Shown here piece by piece: positions 35,139 through 44,220 of a stretch of 64,000 nt of DNA. The translations under genes were made by a program, and so were the position numbers. How positions within the stretch are numbered: position 1 is the first letter of the stretch; each line of letters opens with the position of its first letter. The notes under the pieces were generated by a model. It saw only the letters and a list, made by a program, of their open reading frames with translations. It ran no database searches and was not told where the DNA came from. Origin of the DNA: an uncultured Allorhizobium sp. (lineage in GTDB: Bacteria > Pseudomonadota > Alphaproteobacteria > Rhizobiales > Rhizobiaceae); the NCBI GenBank assembly GCA_958439205.1, contig OY288189.1, positions 4,045,001 to 4,109,000 on the forward strand. Direction: 5' to 3'.

Positions 35139-35251
35139 GGCGCTAGCCCCCTCCCCTCGCGCCATTTCAGCAAGGCGGCAAAAAGCGGTTTGCCTGGAGA
35201 CCTTTCCGGATATAGTGCGGAATCATCTGCACGCATCCGGGGAGATTTGCC

Positions 35252-36154
35252 ATGCTGCCACTGTTCGACATGATGCTGCAGGCGCAAAATGGCATGGCGA
35301 TGGACGCCATGGCCAAGCAATATGGCCTGGCGCATGAACAGGCGGCCAAGGCCGTTGCGGCGCTCATGCCGGCCTTTGCCTCGGGCTTCAAGCGCAACAC
35401 CACCAATCCTTACGATTTTTCGGCCCTGGTCCAGGCGATGACCTCGGGGAATTACGCCAAATATTTCGAGGATATGAGCTCGGCCTTCACCCCCCAGGGC
35501 ATCGCCGACGGCAATCAGGTTCTCCAGCAGCTCTTCGGTTCGAAGGAAGTCTCGCGCGCCGTGGCAGCACAGGCGGCGCAGCTGACCGGCATCGGACAGG
35601 ACATCCTCAAGCAGATGATGCCGGCCATGGCCGACACGCTGATGGGCGGGCTTTTCAAGCAGACGACGGGACAGTTCCCGGGTGCCAATGCATTCGCCGG
35701 GACGCCGATGGCAGCGATGATGCAGCAATGGCTGGAAAGCACCGGCCTGCAGCCGAAGCCGAAGCCGCAACAGGCGGCCATGGCTGCCGCGATGTTCGAC
35801 AACCCGTTCATGCGCGCCTTCCAGGAGATGATGGGCGGACAGAAGAAGCCGGAACCGCAGGCTGCTGCGAACCCCTTCCTCGACAACCCCTTCACCAAGG
35901 CCTTTCAGGACATGGCGACGGCCTATACCGCGCAGATGACCGGGCAACCTGCCGAAGCGCCCAAGGCCTCGCCGGAGCCTGCGAAGACGCCGGAAAAGGA
36001 AGCGCAGGAAGGCTTTGCCGCGATGATGAACACCATGTTCGACAGCGGGCTTGAAGTGCAGAAGAGCTACCAGAAAAGCATGGAGCAGATCTTCGACACC
36101 TATCTCACGGCCTCGCGGAAAGACGAGACGGCAGCGCCACAGCCGAAAGGCTGA
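35252..36154 (+). CDS. DUF937 domain-containing protein
   Basis: The 300-residue protein has an N-terminal domain that looks like DUF937 (helical, LPLFDMMLQAQNG, VLQQLFGSKEVSRAVA). A Gln/Pro/Met-rich tail with two copies of an FMRAFQEMMGG/FTKAFQDMATA-like segment preceded by NPF follows. Cytoplasmic, function unknown. A GGGGAG box precedes the ATG. It converges with the chemoreceptor gene, sharing a bidirectional-looking terminator. Confidence 0.8.
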   Translation: MLPLFDMMLQAQNGMAMDAMAKQYGLAHEQAAKAVAALMPAFASGFKRNTTNPYDFSALVQAMTSGNYAKYFEDMSSAFTPQGIADGNQVLQQLFGSKEVSRAVAAQAAQLTGIGQDILKQMMPAMADTLMGGLFKQTTGQFPGANAFAGTPMAAMMQQWLESTGLQPKPKPQQAAMAAAMFDNPFMRAFQEMMGGQKKPEPQAAANPFLDNPFTKAFQDMATAYTAQMTGQPAEAPKASPEPAKTPEKEAQEGFAAMMNTMFDSGLEVQKSYQKSMEQIFDTYLTASRKDETAAPQPKG

Positions 36155-36187
36155 CGCGCGCTTCCACTTCTCCCATCCTCAAACGAA

Positions 36188-36213
36188 AAACGGCGCGGTC
36201 TCCCGCGCCGTTT
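36188..36213 (+). terminator. Bidirectional terminator between DUF937 gene and chemoreceptor
   Basis: An 11-base perfect stem (AAACGGCGCGG/CCGCGCCGTTT) with a four-base loop, preceded by As and followed by Ts, serves the two convergent genes. Confidence 0.85.
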
Positions 36214-36236
36214 CGCATTTTAAGGGCCCTCTGACC

Positions 36237-38735
36237 TCAGAACTCTTCCCATTCACCATCGGACTTGTTGTCCTTGGCCTGGTTCAGCTTTGCACCGAGA
36301 CCGATGGAAATCTTGTCCATCAGGGAGCGGGCCGGAGACGCGACGGCGCGGTTGCCGGCTTCGGCCGGGGCCACCTTGGGCTTGAGGAAAGACCGGGAGG
36401 CTGGCTTGGCCGCATTGGCCGCAGGCTGCGGTGGTGTCGGCTGGGCCGGACGACCGAAGCTCGTATCGCGCTGGTCAGCGAAACGGTTCTGGATGGTGGA
36501 GGCATTGGCCTCCAGGGTGAACTGACCGACGAGGCCCGAGAGCATTTCGGCGTCGCGCGTCAGACCCGACATTTCGGCATTGGTCTGTTCGGCCGCCCGC
36601 GCGTTCTGCTGGGTAACGTTCTCCATGCGCGCCACGGCGTCATTGATCTCGTTCAAGCTCGCCGACTGCTGCTTGGAGGTCGAGGCGATCGAATGGATGT
36701 GGTCGCCAATCTGCACGACCTGACCCGCAATCGATGAGAGCACGGTTCCGGTTTCACGCACGAGACCGACGCCGCTTGCGACTTCCTCACCGGACTTGGT
36801 GATCAGGCTCTTGATGTCCTTGGCCGCGGTTGCGGATCGCTGGGCGAGCTCGCGGACTTCCTGGGCGACGACGGCAAAGCCCTTGCCAGCTTCGCCTGCG
36901 CGGGCGGCCTCGACACCGGCATTGAGCGCCAGGAGGTTCGTCTGGAATGCGATCTCGTCGATCACGTTGATGATCTTCGAGATCTCGCTTGAGGCATTTT
37001 CGATGCGCTGCATGGCATCGATGGCGCCGCCGACGATCTCGCCTGAGCGGTCGGAATTGGAGCGAGCCTCGCGGGCGAGGCGCGACGCGTTTTCGGCGCG
37101 CTCCGAGGAGTGGCGGATCGCCTCCATGATCTGGCGGATGGCGGTCGAGGTCTCGACCAGAGCGGCGGCCTGCTGCTCGGTGCGATGGCTGAGATCGGCC
37201 GTCGCCGAACTGACCGTGCCGCTCTTGCGATTGATCTCGGCGACATTGCCGTGGACGGCGGAGACCGTGTCGGAGAGGCGCTCCAGCGATGCGTTGAAAT
37301 CGAGACGCAGCCGGTCGAGATTGCCGGCCAGCGGCTTGCGGATCGTACCCGTCAGATCACCATTGGCCAATCGCTGGAGGCCTGTGCCCAGAACGTCGAT
37401 GGCCTCGGTGAGCTCGGCTTGCGCGGCGGCGCGTTCTGCCTCGCGCTGGTGGCGTTCGCTTTCGGTGGCCGAGCGGCGGCTTTCGTTTTCCGCTTCAAGC
37501 TCGCGCTTGTCGATTTCAGCCTTGCGGAAGACTGCGACGGAACGGGCCATGTCACCGATTTCGTCGGAACGGTCGATGCCCTTGAGGTCGAGGTCGGTAT
37601 TGCCATCCGCCAGCTGGCCCATGGAGGTGACCAGTTCGGAGATCGGGCGGGTAAGGCTGCGCGAGAAAACAAAGCCGACTAGCGAGCCGATGAGGACGAG
37701 AACCGCGCCGATGCCGACGGATTTCAGGCCGGCGGAGACGAGTTGCGCGGTCACTTCTTCCTCGCCGATCAGCGCAACGACCGACCAGCGGACGTCGCCG
37801 AAATCGAGCGGCACGCTCGCGGCCTGGCTCGTGATGCCGCGATAGCCCTCAATGGCGCCGCTCGCATCCTGACCGCCCATGACGGTTGCCAGCAGCGGAG
37901 AGCTCATGGTGACCTTCATGCTATCGACATCAGGCGTGCGCGCGCTGTCGGAGACGAGCAGACCGTTCTTGTCCACAAGCACGGTTTCACCGGTTTCACC
38001 CAGGCCGCGCGTATTGGCAAAAATGCCATTCAGCTGATCGTTCGGCAGCTGATAGGCCAGCACACCGAGCTTGCGTTCATTCATGATGATCGGCACGGCG
38101 ACGAAGGCCGCCGGGGCGCCATTGGACGGCTCATAGGCCTCGAATTCGGAATTGGCGAAAGTCTCGGGGTCGTCGCTTTCCAGGACCTTGCGGAACACCT
38201 GTGCCAGTCCGGTATCCTTGTAGGGTCCGCTGACCAGATTGGTGCCGAAATCCCTCTCCTTCATGACCGTGTAGACGACATTGCCGTCGGCATCGATCAG
38301 GAAGATATCGTAGTAGCCCTGCGCCTGGAGGTGCTTCAGGAAGGTCGTATGGCCCTGGCGGTGCGCGCGGTCGTAGCTGTCCTTCTTGGCGCTATCGAGA
38401 TTGAACTTCTCGCCGACCGGATTGGGATTCTCGTCGATATAGCGCTTCTGAAGCTCGGCTGACGGATTGTCACCCAGCTTCGGCCAGGCACCCGTGATGC
38501 CGAACAGCGCCTGCTGGGTCATCATGTCGGCGGCAGTTGCGCGGGCGTCGAGGCGGATGGCCTCCAGGAAACGCCGCGCCTCGTTGCGGCGGCCGTCGGC
38601 GGTCGCCTCGAGCTTCTGGTAGACCTGTTCATCCAGGATCCGGCTTTGCTGCACAAGGCCGATCGCCACAGAGGCGCTCAGGATGACGAGAGCGAACAGC
38701 GTGGCCGCCAGGGGCAGCTTTGTCGATATGCGCAT
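36237..38735 (-). CDS. Methyl-accepting chemotaxis protein
   Basis: The 832-residue chemoreceptor has a membrane-spanning N-terminus, a dCache-like periplasmic sensing domain of about 310 residues (with YYDIFLIDADGNVVY), and a second helix. A HAMP domain follows (RSLTRPISELVTSMGQLADG), then a signalling domain with the conserved hairpin IDEIAFQTNLLALNAGVEAARAG. It ends in EWEEF, a CheR/CheB-tethering pentapeptide of the xWxxF type. The ATG at 38735 with a GGAG box is chosen. The ligand is unknown. Confidence 0.95.
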   Translation of the reverse strand: MRISTKLPLAATLFALVILSASVAIGLVQQSRILDEQVYQKLEATADGRRNEARRFLEAIRLDARATAADMMTQQALFGITGAWPKLGDNPSAELQKRYIDENPNPVGEKFNLDSAKKDSYDRAHRQGHTTFLKHLQAQGYYDIFLIDADGNVVYTVMKERDFGTNLVSGPYKDTGLAQVFRKVLESDDPETFANSEFEAYEPSNGAPAAFVAVPIIMNERKLGVLAYQLPNDQLNGIFANTRGLGETGETVLVDKNGLLVSDSARTPDVDSMKVTMSSPLLATVMGGQDASGAIEGYRGITSQAASVPLDFGDVRWSVVALIGEEEVTAQLVSAGLKSVGIGAVLVLIGSLVGFVFSRSLTRPISELVTSMGQLADGNTDLDLKGIDRSDEIGDMARSVAVFRKAEIDKRELEAENESRRSATESERHQREAERAAAQAELTEAIDVLGTGLQRLANGDLTGTIRKPLAGNLDRLRLDFNASLERLSDTVSAVHGNVAEINRKSGTVSSATADLSHRTEQQAAALVETSTAIRQIMEAIRHSSERAENASRLAREARSNSDRSGEIVGGAIDAMQRIENASSEISKIINVIDEIAFQTNLLALNAGVEAARAGEAGKGFAVVAQEVRELAQRSATAAKDIKSLITKSGEEVASGVGLVRETGTVLSSIAGQVVQIGDHIHSIASTSKQQSASLNEINDAVARMENVTQQNARAAEQTNAEMSGLTRDAEMLSGLVGQFTLEANASTIQNRFADQRDTSFGRPAQPTPPQPAANAAKPASRSFLKPKVAPAEAGNRAVASPARSLMDKISIGLGAKLNQAKDNKSDGEWEEF

Positions 38736-38863
38736 GAAGGGTCTCCGCAAGAGGTAGCGACGTCAGGCGTTTTCATCGCTGACATATGGCCGTTAGCAAC
38801 AGGTTACTTCCCGCTGCTTATCCCTTCATATTTCACTACACGCATCGTTATTTTAGCGTTTAC

Positions 38864-38897
38864 AAAAAAGCCCGGTCCGAAATAATCGGAACCGGGC
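38864..38897 (-). terminator. Rho-independent terminator of the DUF1127 gene
   Basis: On the reverse strand, GCCCGGT pairs with ACCGGGC and CCGA with TCGG around a five-base loop, with one bulge. It is followed by six Ts on that strand (38869-38864). Confidence 0.8.
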
Positions 38898-38944
38898 AAG
38901 ATGCAGGGCTATTGGCTGTCACCCTGCGGGGATGGGAGGCGGGC

Positions 38945-39256
38945 TCAGTCGCTCTTCTGGCCGCGCAAGGATCGCTCGGCGCGGCGGCGCGCGAGGCGGG
39001 TCAGTTGCAGCGAAGGATCGTCAGTCAAACCATGGCGGCGCAGCACGTCCTGAACATCTCCCCGGCTGAGGCCAAGGTCGTTCAGCAGACGTTCGTCGAG
39101 ATCGGCAAGGCTGTTCGCAGCAAGACGATTGCGAAGCGCAACGCGAAGGGATCCGAGCCACACGTTCAGACGAGCGAGGCGCGCGGCAAGCGTCCGGCTC
39201 GGCGGTTCAGTGACAAGCTTGAGGTCAAAATCGAGGATCCGATCGTTCGTGCGCAT
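38945..39256 (-). CDS. DUF1127 domain-containing small protein
   Basis: The 103-residue basic protein ends in a DUF1127 module. The LADLDERLLNDLGLSRGDVQDVLRRHG stretch holds the D-x-R-x-L-x-D-x-G/I-R-type pattern. DUF1127 proteins are small, Arg-rich and RNA-associated in other alphaproteobacteria, where they influence mRNA and sRNA stability. It is divergent from a LysR gene and followed by its own terminator. Confidence 0.88.
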   Translation of the reverse strand: MRTNDRILDFDLKLVTEPPSRTLAARLARLNVWLGSLRVALRNRLAANSLADLDERLLNDLGLSRGDVQDVLRRHGLTDDPSLQLTRLARRRAERSLRGQKSD

Positions 39257-39448
39257 AGCGTTATCCTTTCAGCGGGCACGAGAAGATTGCCCCGTCCGCG
39301 CAAGCGGACAGGCGATGAGGTTTGGGGGTGGAAGCTTGGCCGGAAACCGGTCGGTGAGGATTACAACCGCGAAGATGCCGAAAGCATATTGATCAGTCCA
39401 ACGAATGTTTCTAATGGTAATCATCAACACTTCTGATGGACCATTGCC

Positions 39449-40402
39449 ATGTCGGCTCCCCTCGATATCGATCAGCTTCAGACCTTCATCGCCATCGTCG
39501 ACACCGGCAGCTTCACAAAAGCTGCGGGACGCGTGTTCAAAACCCAATCCGCCGTCTCCATGCAGATGCGCCGTCTCGAAGAGCGGGTCGGCAAGCAGCT
39601 CTTCATCAAGGATGGACGCGGCAACCGCCTGACCGCCGATGGTGACAAGCTGCTCAACTATGCGCGGCGCATCATCCGGCTGAACTCAGAGGCGATCGCC
39701 GCCTTCGACGACAACCGTCTGGAAGGCACGCTGCGGATCGGAACGCCGGATGATTATGCCGACCGCTACATGCCCGAGATTATCGGGCGCTTTGCCAAGA
39801 CGCATCCGAATGTGGAACTCTACATCGTCTGCGAACCGTCGATGGACCTGGCCGACAAGATGGCCAAGGGCGAACTCGACATCGCGCTCGTCACGCACAA
39901 TCCGCTGCTCAGGCAGTCCGATGTCGTGCGCACCGAACCGCTTTGCTGGGTGGGCTCTGCCAACCATCCGCTGAAGGATGATGCGCCGGTGCCGCTTGCT
40001 GTTGGACGTCGCGATTGCCAGTGGCGGCAGCTTGCCTGCTCGGCGCTTGATGCGGACGGACGCGAATACCAGATCCTGTTCACGAGCTGGTCTTCGACCG
40101 TCGTTGCGGCTGCGGTGCTTGCCGGCATGGCGGTTTCGATCCTGCCGGAATCGGCGCTTCGGACCGGCATGAAGGTGCTGACAGCGAATGACGGTTTTCC
40201 GCCGCTCCCGCCCGTTCAAATCGGTCTGATGAAGCGTCCGGGGCTCTCGACCTCGCTGGTCAATGCGATCACCGACCACATCACCGCCTGCCTCGACAAC
40301 ATCACGCCGGCGCAGGTGGAAGATGACATGGACGGGGAGCCGAAGACCTATTCGCGCTACTATCCGCGCCTTCGTGCCGGAAACATGATCCCCGGCTGGT
40401 GA
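39449..40402 (+). CDS. LysR family transcriptional regulator
   Basis: The 317-residue regulator has an N-terminal helix-turn-helix (LQTFIAIVDTGSFTKAAGRVFKTQSAVSMQ) and a C-terminal effector-binding domain starting LRIGTPDDYADRYMPEII. It is divergent from the DUF1127 gene, with an A+T-rich shared intergenic region. It might control that gene, but no binding site is certain. It is followed by a convergent TetR gene. Confidence 0.92.
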   Translation: MSAPLDIDQLQTFIAIVDTGSFTKAAGRVFKTQSAVSMQMRRLEERVGKQLFIKDGRGNRLTADGDKLLNYARRIIRLNSEAIAAFDDNRLEGTLRIGTPDDYADRYMPEIIGRFAKTHPNVELYIVCEPSMDLADKMAKGELDIALVTHNPLLRQSDVVRTEPLCWVGSANHPLKDDAPVPLAVGRRDCQWRQLACSALDADGREYQILFTSWSSTVVAAAVLAGMAVSILPESALRTGMKVLTANDGFPPLPPVQIGLMKRPGLSTSLVNAITDHITACLDNITPAQVEDDMDGEPKTYSRYYPRLRAGNMIPGW

Positions 40403-40412
40403 GATCCGCCGC

Positions 40413-41075
40413 TCAGTAGGCGAAGATCGATGACCTGATGATGCGGCGCCATTGATCGAGATGAGCACGCGCTATGTCTTCCGGCTGCTGGGTTGCAAAG
40501 CGGATGACTTCACCGGTCGCCAGGATCATCAGCTTGAGATTGACGCGGAAGCGCTCGAAATCGCTCTCCGGGATAATGTGCGACAGATCGCGGTAAAAGC
40601 TTGCGATGATCTGCTCGTGGAAATCGCCCGAGAGCTGGGAGAGATCCCGGTCCGTGACAATCGCCTGCCAGAGCGCCATGTAGATCCGTTGCTCCCGAAA
40701 CATGGCATGCAGCTCCAACAGGCTTTCGGATGCCCGGTCTGACGCTTCGTCCAAGGTCTGGACGCCCGCAAAGATTTGCCGGATGAAGCCTTCGAGCTGG
40801 CCCGAGAAGCGGTCATGTAAGACCTTGATGACCGCCACCTTCTGGGGAAAGAACTGGTAGAGCGAGCCGATGGAGACGCCGGCCCGCTGGGCAATCTCGC
40901 TCATGGTCGTCTCAGCAATCCCCTTTTCCAGGAAAAGCGCCACCGCTGCCTCGAGGATCGCCTCGAGCCGCTGGATGCTGCGTTCCTGTTGCGGGGTTTT
41001 GCGCGGCTGCAGTCGACCGTCCATGGTGTGCTCGCTCAATGCTGTATCGTCCGAGGGATCATCCCGCGGTTTCAT
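40413..41075 (-). CDS. TetR/AcrR family transcriptional regulator
   Basis: The 220-residue repressor has an N-terminal TetR helix-turn-helix (LEAILEAAVALFLEKGIAETTMSEIAQRAGVSIGSLYQFF) and a helical ligand domain. The start could be 41075, 41024 or a TTG near 41108; none has a strong ribosome-binding sequence. It is convergent with LysR, 10 bases apart. The gene after it on the same strand is a patatin, perhaps a target. Confidence 0.86.
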   Translation of the reverse strand: MKPRDDPSDDTALSEHTMDGRLQPRKTPQQERSIQRLEAILEAAVALFLEKGIAETTMSEIAQRAGVSIGSLYQFFPQKVAVIKVLHDRFSGQLEGFIRQIFAGVQTLDEASDRASESLLELHAMFREQRIYMALWQAIVTDRDLSQLSGDFHEQIIASFYRDLSHIIPESDFERFRVNLKLMILATGEVIRFATQQPEDIARAHLDQWRRIIRSSIFAY

Positions 41076-41174
41076 GTCGCTAAACGGATAGGGAGCGGTT
41101 CTGGCCAAAAGGTTAACACTGGCGCTTCGTCCCCGACCTCTCGACCTTTACACAAAAAAGGTCGGTCGAGCGCG

Positions 41175-42371
41175 TCATCCTTCGATGCGCAGATGTCGCT
41201 CTCGCGCAAGGTCGAAGATCTGGATGCCGTCCTTCGGGCGACCGCGACGGCGCCATTTCGGATCCTGGAGCGTGTAGGTCGCATCGTCGTAGCCGGCCTT
41301 CCAGTGCTCCTCGATGGAGCTGCGGGAGAACTCCGCATCCATGGCATGGGTGGCATGCGAGGCACGGCGGTGGATCAGATGGACGATGGTGACGTCGTAT
41401 TCATGGCCGATGGAACGCAGGATCTTCGCGTCTTCGTCATCGCGGAATTCGGGCGGGAGTTTTTCGAGCAGGCGCTTGGCTGCGCGGCGGACGATCTGGC
41501 GTCTCGCGAAATCGTCGGTGTTCATACGGGTTCGGCTGGAATAGCGGATCTCCTTGATCCGGCTCTCGACCTCGAACTGGTCACGCGGCATGTCACCGCG
41601 TGCGTTGAACAGGTCGACCTGGAATATCTCCAGATCGCGCGAGGCGTCGTTGACGTTGAGCACATGCTGCAGTGGCGTGTTGGAAACGAGACCGCCGTCC
41701 CAATAGTGGCGCCCGTCGATCTCGATCGGTGGGAAGCCGGGCGGCAGGGCGCCGGAGGCCGCCACATGCCGGGCATCCAGACGCGTCTTGCGGTTGTCGA
41801 AATAGGCGAAGTTGCCGGAGCGGATCTCGACCGCACCAAGACTGAGGCGTGTCTGGCAATCGTTGAGGAGATCGAAGTCGACCAAGCGCTCCAGTGTCCG
41901 CATCAGGGGCTCGGTGTCGTAGGCACTGAGGCGGACATCCGGATTGGTGATCAATTGATACGGTGTGGGAAGGCGCGGCGAGAAGAAGCCGGGAATGCCG
42001 AATGCCGTTGCCGCCAAGGCCGCTGCATCATTCTGGATGCGCCTCAGACTGTTGTCCTCTGCCGTCCAGCCGAAGTTCAGGCTGGAAGAGACCGTATGCC
42101 AGAAATCCCGGAGATTGGCGATCCGCCGCTCGCGCGGGCTACCGGCAATGATCGCAGCGTTGATCGCTCCAATCGAAATGCCCGCCAGCCAGTCCGGCTC
42201 GACCTCGTTTTCATGCAGGGCTTCATAGGCACCGGCCTGGTAGGCTCCCAGCGCACCGCCACCCTGGAAGACGAAGATGCGATCGGTTGCGGTGTTCGTG
42301 CCGGTGTCGGCGCCAGTCTCTGCCATGTGCCTGCCCAATGATTGCTGCAGCGCAATAGATAGGCGTGCCAT
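41175..42371 (-). CDS. Patatin-like phospholipase
   Basis: The 398-residue protein shows a patatin catalytic core: the oxyanion hole GGGALGAYQAG at residues near 38, nucleophile elbow GISIGAINAA, and the DGG aspartate in YWDGGLVSNTP. These form the Ser-Asp dyad. No signal peptide is apparent, so it likely acts on cytoplasmic-side lipids. An internal ATG at 42326 is an alternative start. Gene order suggests a link to the adjacent TetR gene, but this is unproven. Confidence 0.88.
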   Translation of the reverse strand: MARLSIALQQSLGRHMAETGADTGTNTATDRIFVFQGGGALGAYQAGAYEALHENEVEPDWLAGISIGAINAAIIAGSPRERRIANLRDFWHTVSSSLNFGWTAEDNSLRRIQNDAAALAATAFGIPGFFSPRLPTPYQLITNPDVRLSAYDTEPLMRTLERLVDFDLLNDCQTRLSLGAVEIRSGNFAYFDNRKTRLDARHVAASGALPPGFPPIEIDGRHYWDGGLVSNTPLQHVLNVNDASRDLEIFQVDLFNARGDMPRDQFEVESRIKEIRYSSRTRMNTDDFARRQIVRRAAKRLLEKLPPEFRDDEDAKILRSIGHEYDVTIVHLIHRRASHATHAMDAEFSRSSIEEHWKAGYDDATYTLQDPKWRRRGRPKDGIQIFDLARERHLRIEG

Positions 42372-42513
42372 GGCGGGGATGCCAGTCCGGATGGCTTCAA
42401 TCAGCGTTCACTTTTGCAGCATGTCTTTCACATCAGACCCAAAAGAAATTCGACGCGCTCATCCCGTTTCGGATTATGACATGGCCAGTGCATTCTCCAT
42501 CAAGGAAAGCCCG

Positions 42514-42960
42514 ATGATCCGCTCGCTTGCCACCGCCCTGATCGGCGCCACTCTTCTCGCCTCCTCTCCTTCCTTTGCCGACGAGGCCTCTGTCGACCAG
42601 CAGATCGAAAACCTGCTCGGCGATGCTGCCGATTACAAGGAGCTCTTCTACGCCTTCAAGGTGGCGCTGGAGGAGGAGAAGTCCGACATCGTGGTCAGCC
42701 TCATCAACTATCCGCTGACCGTGAACATCGACGGCGATGAGGCCACTTACAGCTCGGAACAGGAATTGCTCGACGCCTATGATTCCGTGTTTACCGAGAC
42801 GATCGTCGAGGCCGTATCCAACCAGGAATACGGCGATCTCTTCGTCAATTCCGAGGGCGTGATGATCGGCAATGGGGAAGTTTGGATTTCCGGCATCTGC
42901 GAAGACAGCGCCTGCACCAGCGCTCTGCCGCGCGTTGCCGTCATTCAATCGGGCAACTGA
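42514..42960 (+). CDS. Exported hypothetical protein
   Basis: A 148-residue protein with a signal peptide (LATALIGATLLASSPSFA) and a compact acidic core whose shape (DYKELFYAFKVALEEEKSD, VVSLINYPLTVNIDG) resembles NTF2/ketosteroid-isomerase-like domains. One CEDSAC motif may form a disulfide. The ATG at 42514 has an AAGGAAA box. The upstream frame crosses the patatin region and is not used. Confidence 0.68.
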   Translation: MIRSLATALIGATLLASSPSFADEASVDQQIENLLGDAADYKELFYAFKVALEEEKSDIVVSLINYPLTVNIDGDEATYSSEQELLDAYDSVFTETIVEAVSNQEYGDLFVNSEGVMIGNGEVWISGICEDSACTSALPRVAVIQSGN

Positions 42961-42982
42961 GCCGCACCTGTAGATGAATGAA

Positions 42983-43005
42983 AGGCGGCATCCGGGATGC
43001 CGCCT
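42983..43005. terminator. Hairpin between convergent exported-protein and adhP genes
   Basis: A 10-base perfect stem (AGGCGGCATC/GATGCCGCCT) with a three-base loop. No T-tract on either side. Confidence 0.5.
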
Positions 43006-43026
43006 CTCCACGTTTGAAAGCCGAGA

Positions 43027-44055
43027 TCAGGCGGCGAGATCAAGCACGATGCGGCCGTCGATCTTGCCCTCTTTCATCCGGTCGAAGATCGCATTGATGT
43101 TTTCCAACTTGTCCCAGCTGAAATGCGAGGCGACCTTGCCTTCACCGGCGAATTGCAGGCTTTCCTCGAGATCCTGACGTGTACCGACGATGGACCCGCG
43201 CACGGTGATGCGCTTCAGAACGGTCTCAAACACCGGAAGAGAGATGAAACCGGGCGGCAGTCCGACGAGCGACATTGTGCCCTTGGAGCGGAGGAAGCCA
43301 TAGGCCTGTTCCATGGCCTTGGGCGAGACAGCCGTCACCAGCGCGCCATGCACGCCGCCGGTCGCCTTCTGCACCTGCTCGATGGCATCTGCCGCCGTGC
43401 CGTTCACCACCATGTCCGCGCCAAGGTCGGTTGCGAGCTTCAGCTTGTCATCGAAAATGTCGGCGGCGACCACATGCATGCCCATGGCCTTGGCATATTG
43501 CACGGCCATGTGGCCGAGACCGCCGATGCCGGAGATGACGACCCATTCACCGGGCTTAACCTCGGTTTCCTTGAGGCCCTTGTAGACCGTGACACCGGCG
43601 CAGAGCACGGGTGCTGCGGGGCCGAATTCGAGATTGTCCGGCAGGCGGCCGACATAGTCGGGATCGGCCAGGCCATACTGGGCGAAGGTGCCGTTGACGG
43701 AGTAACCGGTATTCTGTTGGCTGCCGCAGAGCGTTTCCCAGCCGGTGCGGCACGGATTGCAGCAGCCGCAGGCGGTGTGCAGCCACGGCACGCCAACGCG
43801 GTCGCCTTCCTTGATGCGGGAGACGCCGGAGCCGAGCTTGGCAACGTAGCCGACGCCCTCATGGCCGGGAATGAAGGGGGGCTTGGGTTTGACCGGCCAA
43901 TCGCCATTGGCGGCATGCAGGTCGGTGTGGCAGACGCCTGTCGCCTCGTATTTCACCAGGATCTGGCCGGGGCCAGGATCCGGGATGGGCATTTCCTCGA
44001 TCACCAGCGGCTTGCCGAATTCCCGGACGACCGCAGCCTTCATCATCGATGCCAT
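43027..44055 (-). CDS. adhP: Zinc-dependent alcohol dehydrogenase
   Basis: The 342-residue enzyme is a medium-chain dehydrogenase/reductase with GHEGVGYVAKLGSGV, the catalytic zinc residues (C in VCHTDLH, GHE), and a structural zinc loop CGCCNPCRTGWETLC. A Rossmann NAD-binding GGLGHMAVQYAK segment follows. It is closest to bacterial AdhP-type ethanol dehydrogenases. The ATG at 44055 follows GGGAGAG; the longer frame to 44082 is not needed. Confidence 0.92.
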   Translation of the reverse strand: MASMMKAAVVREFGKPLVIEEMPIPDPGPGQILVKYEATGVCHTDLHAANGDWPVKPKPPFIPGHEGVGYVAKLGSGVSRIKEGDRVGVPWLHTACGCCNPCRTGWETLCGSQQNTGYSVNGTFAQYGLADPDYVGRLPDNLEFGPAAPVLCAGVTVYKGLKETEVKPGEWVVISGIGGLGHMAVQYAKAMGMHVVAADIFDDKLKLATDLGADMVVNGTAADAIEQVQKATGGVHGALVTAVSPKAMEQAYGFLRSKGTMSLVGLPPGFISLPVFETVLKRITVRGSIVGTRQDLEESLQFAGEGKVASHFSWDKLENINAIFDRMKEGKIDGRIVLDLAA

Positions 44056-44186
44056 GTCACTCTCCCGTGGGTTTCTCGTCATTCCCGCAACGCTCGAGCG
44101 GCGGGTATGGGCAGAAGGTATGCGCGGGATGGGTGCGAGCAGTTGATCGGTGTCAAACGGCCAGAGATTTCATCGGATTGTCATGA

Positions 44187-44211
44187 TCGGGAGCCTCGAG
44201 GAGGCTCCCGA
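44187..44211. terminator. Hairpin between adhP and the dienelactone hydrolase gene
   Basis: An 11-base perfect stem (TCGGGAGCCTC/GAGGCTCCCGA) with a GAG loop lies 9 bases past the dienelactone hydrolase stop. It lacks a T-run. Confidence 0.55.
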
Positions 44212-44220
44212 CACAGATGC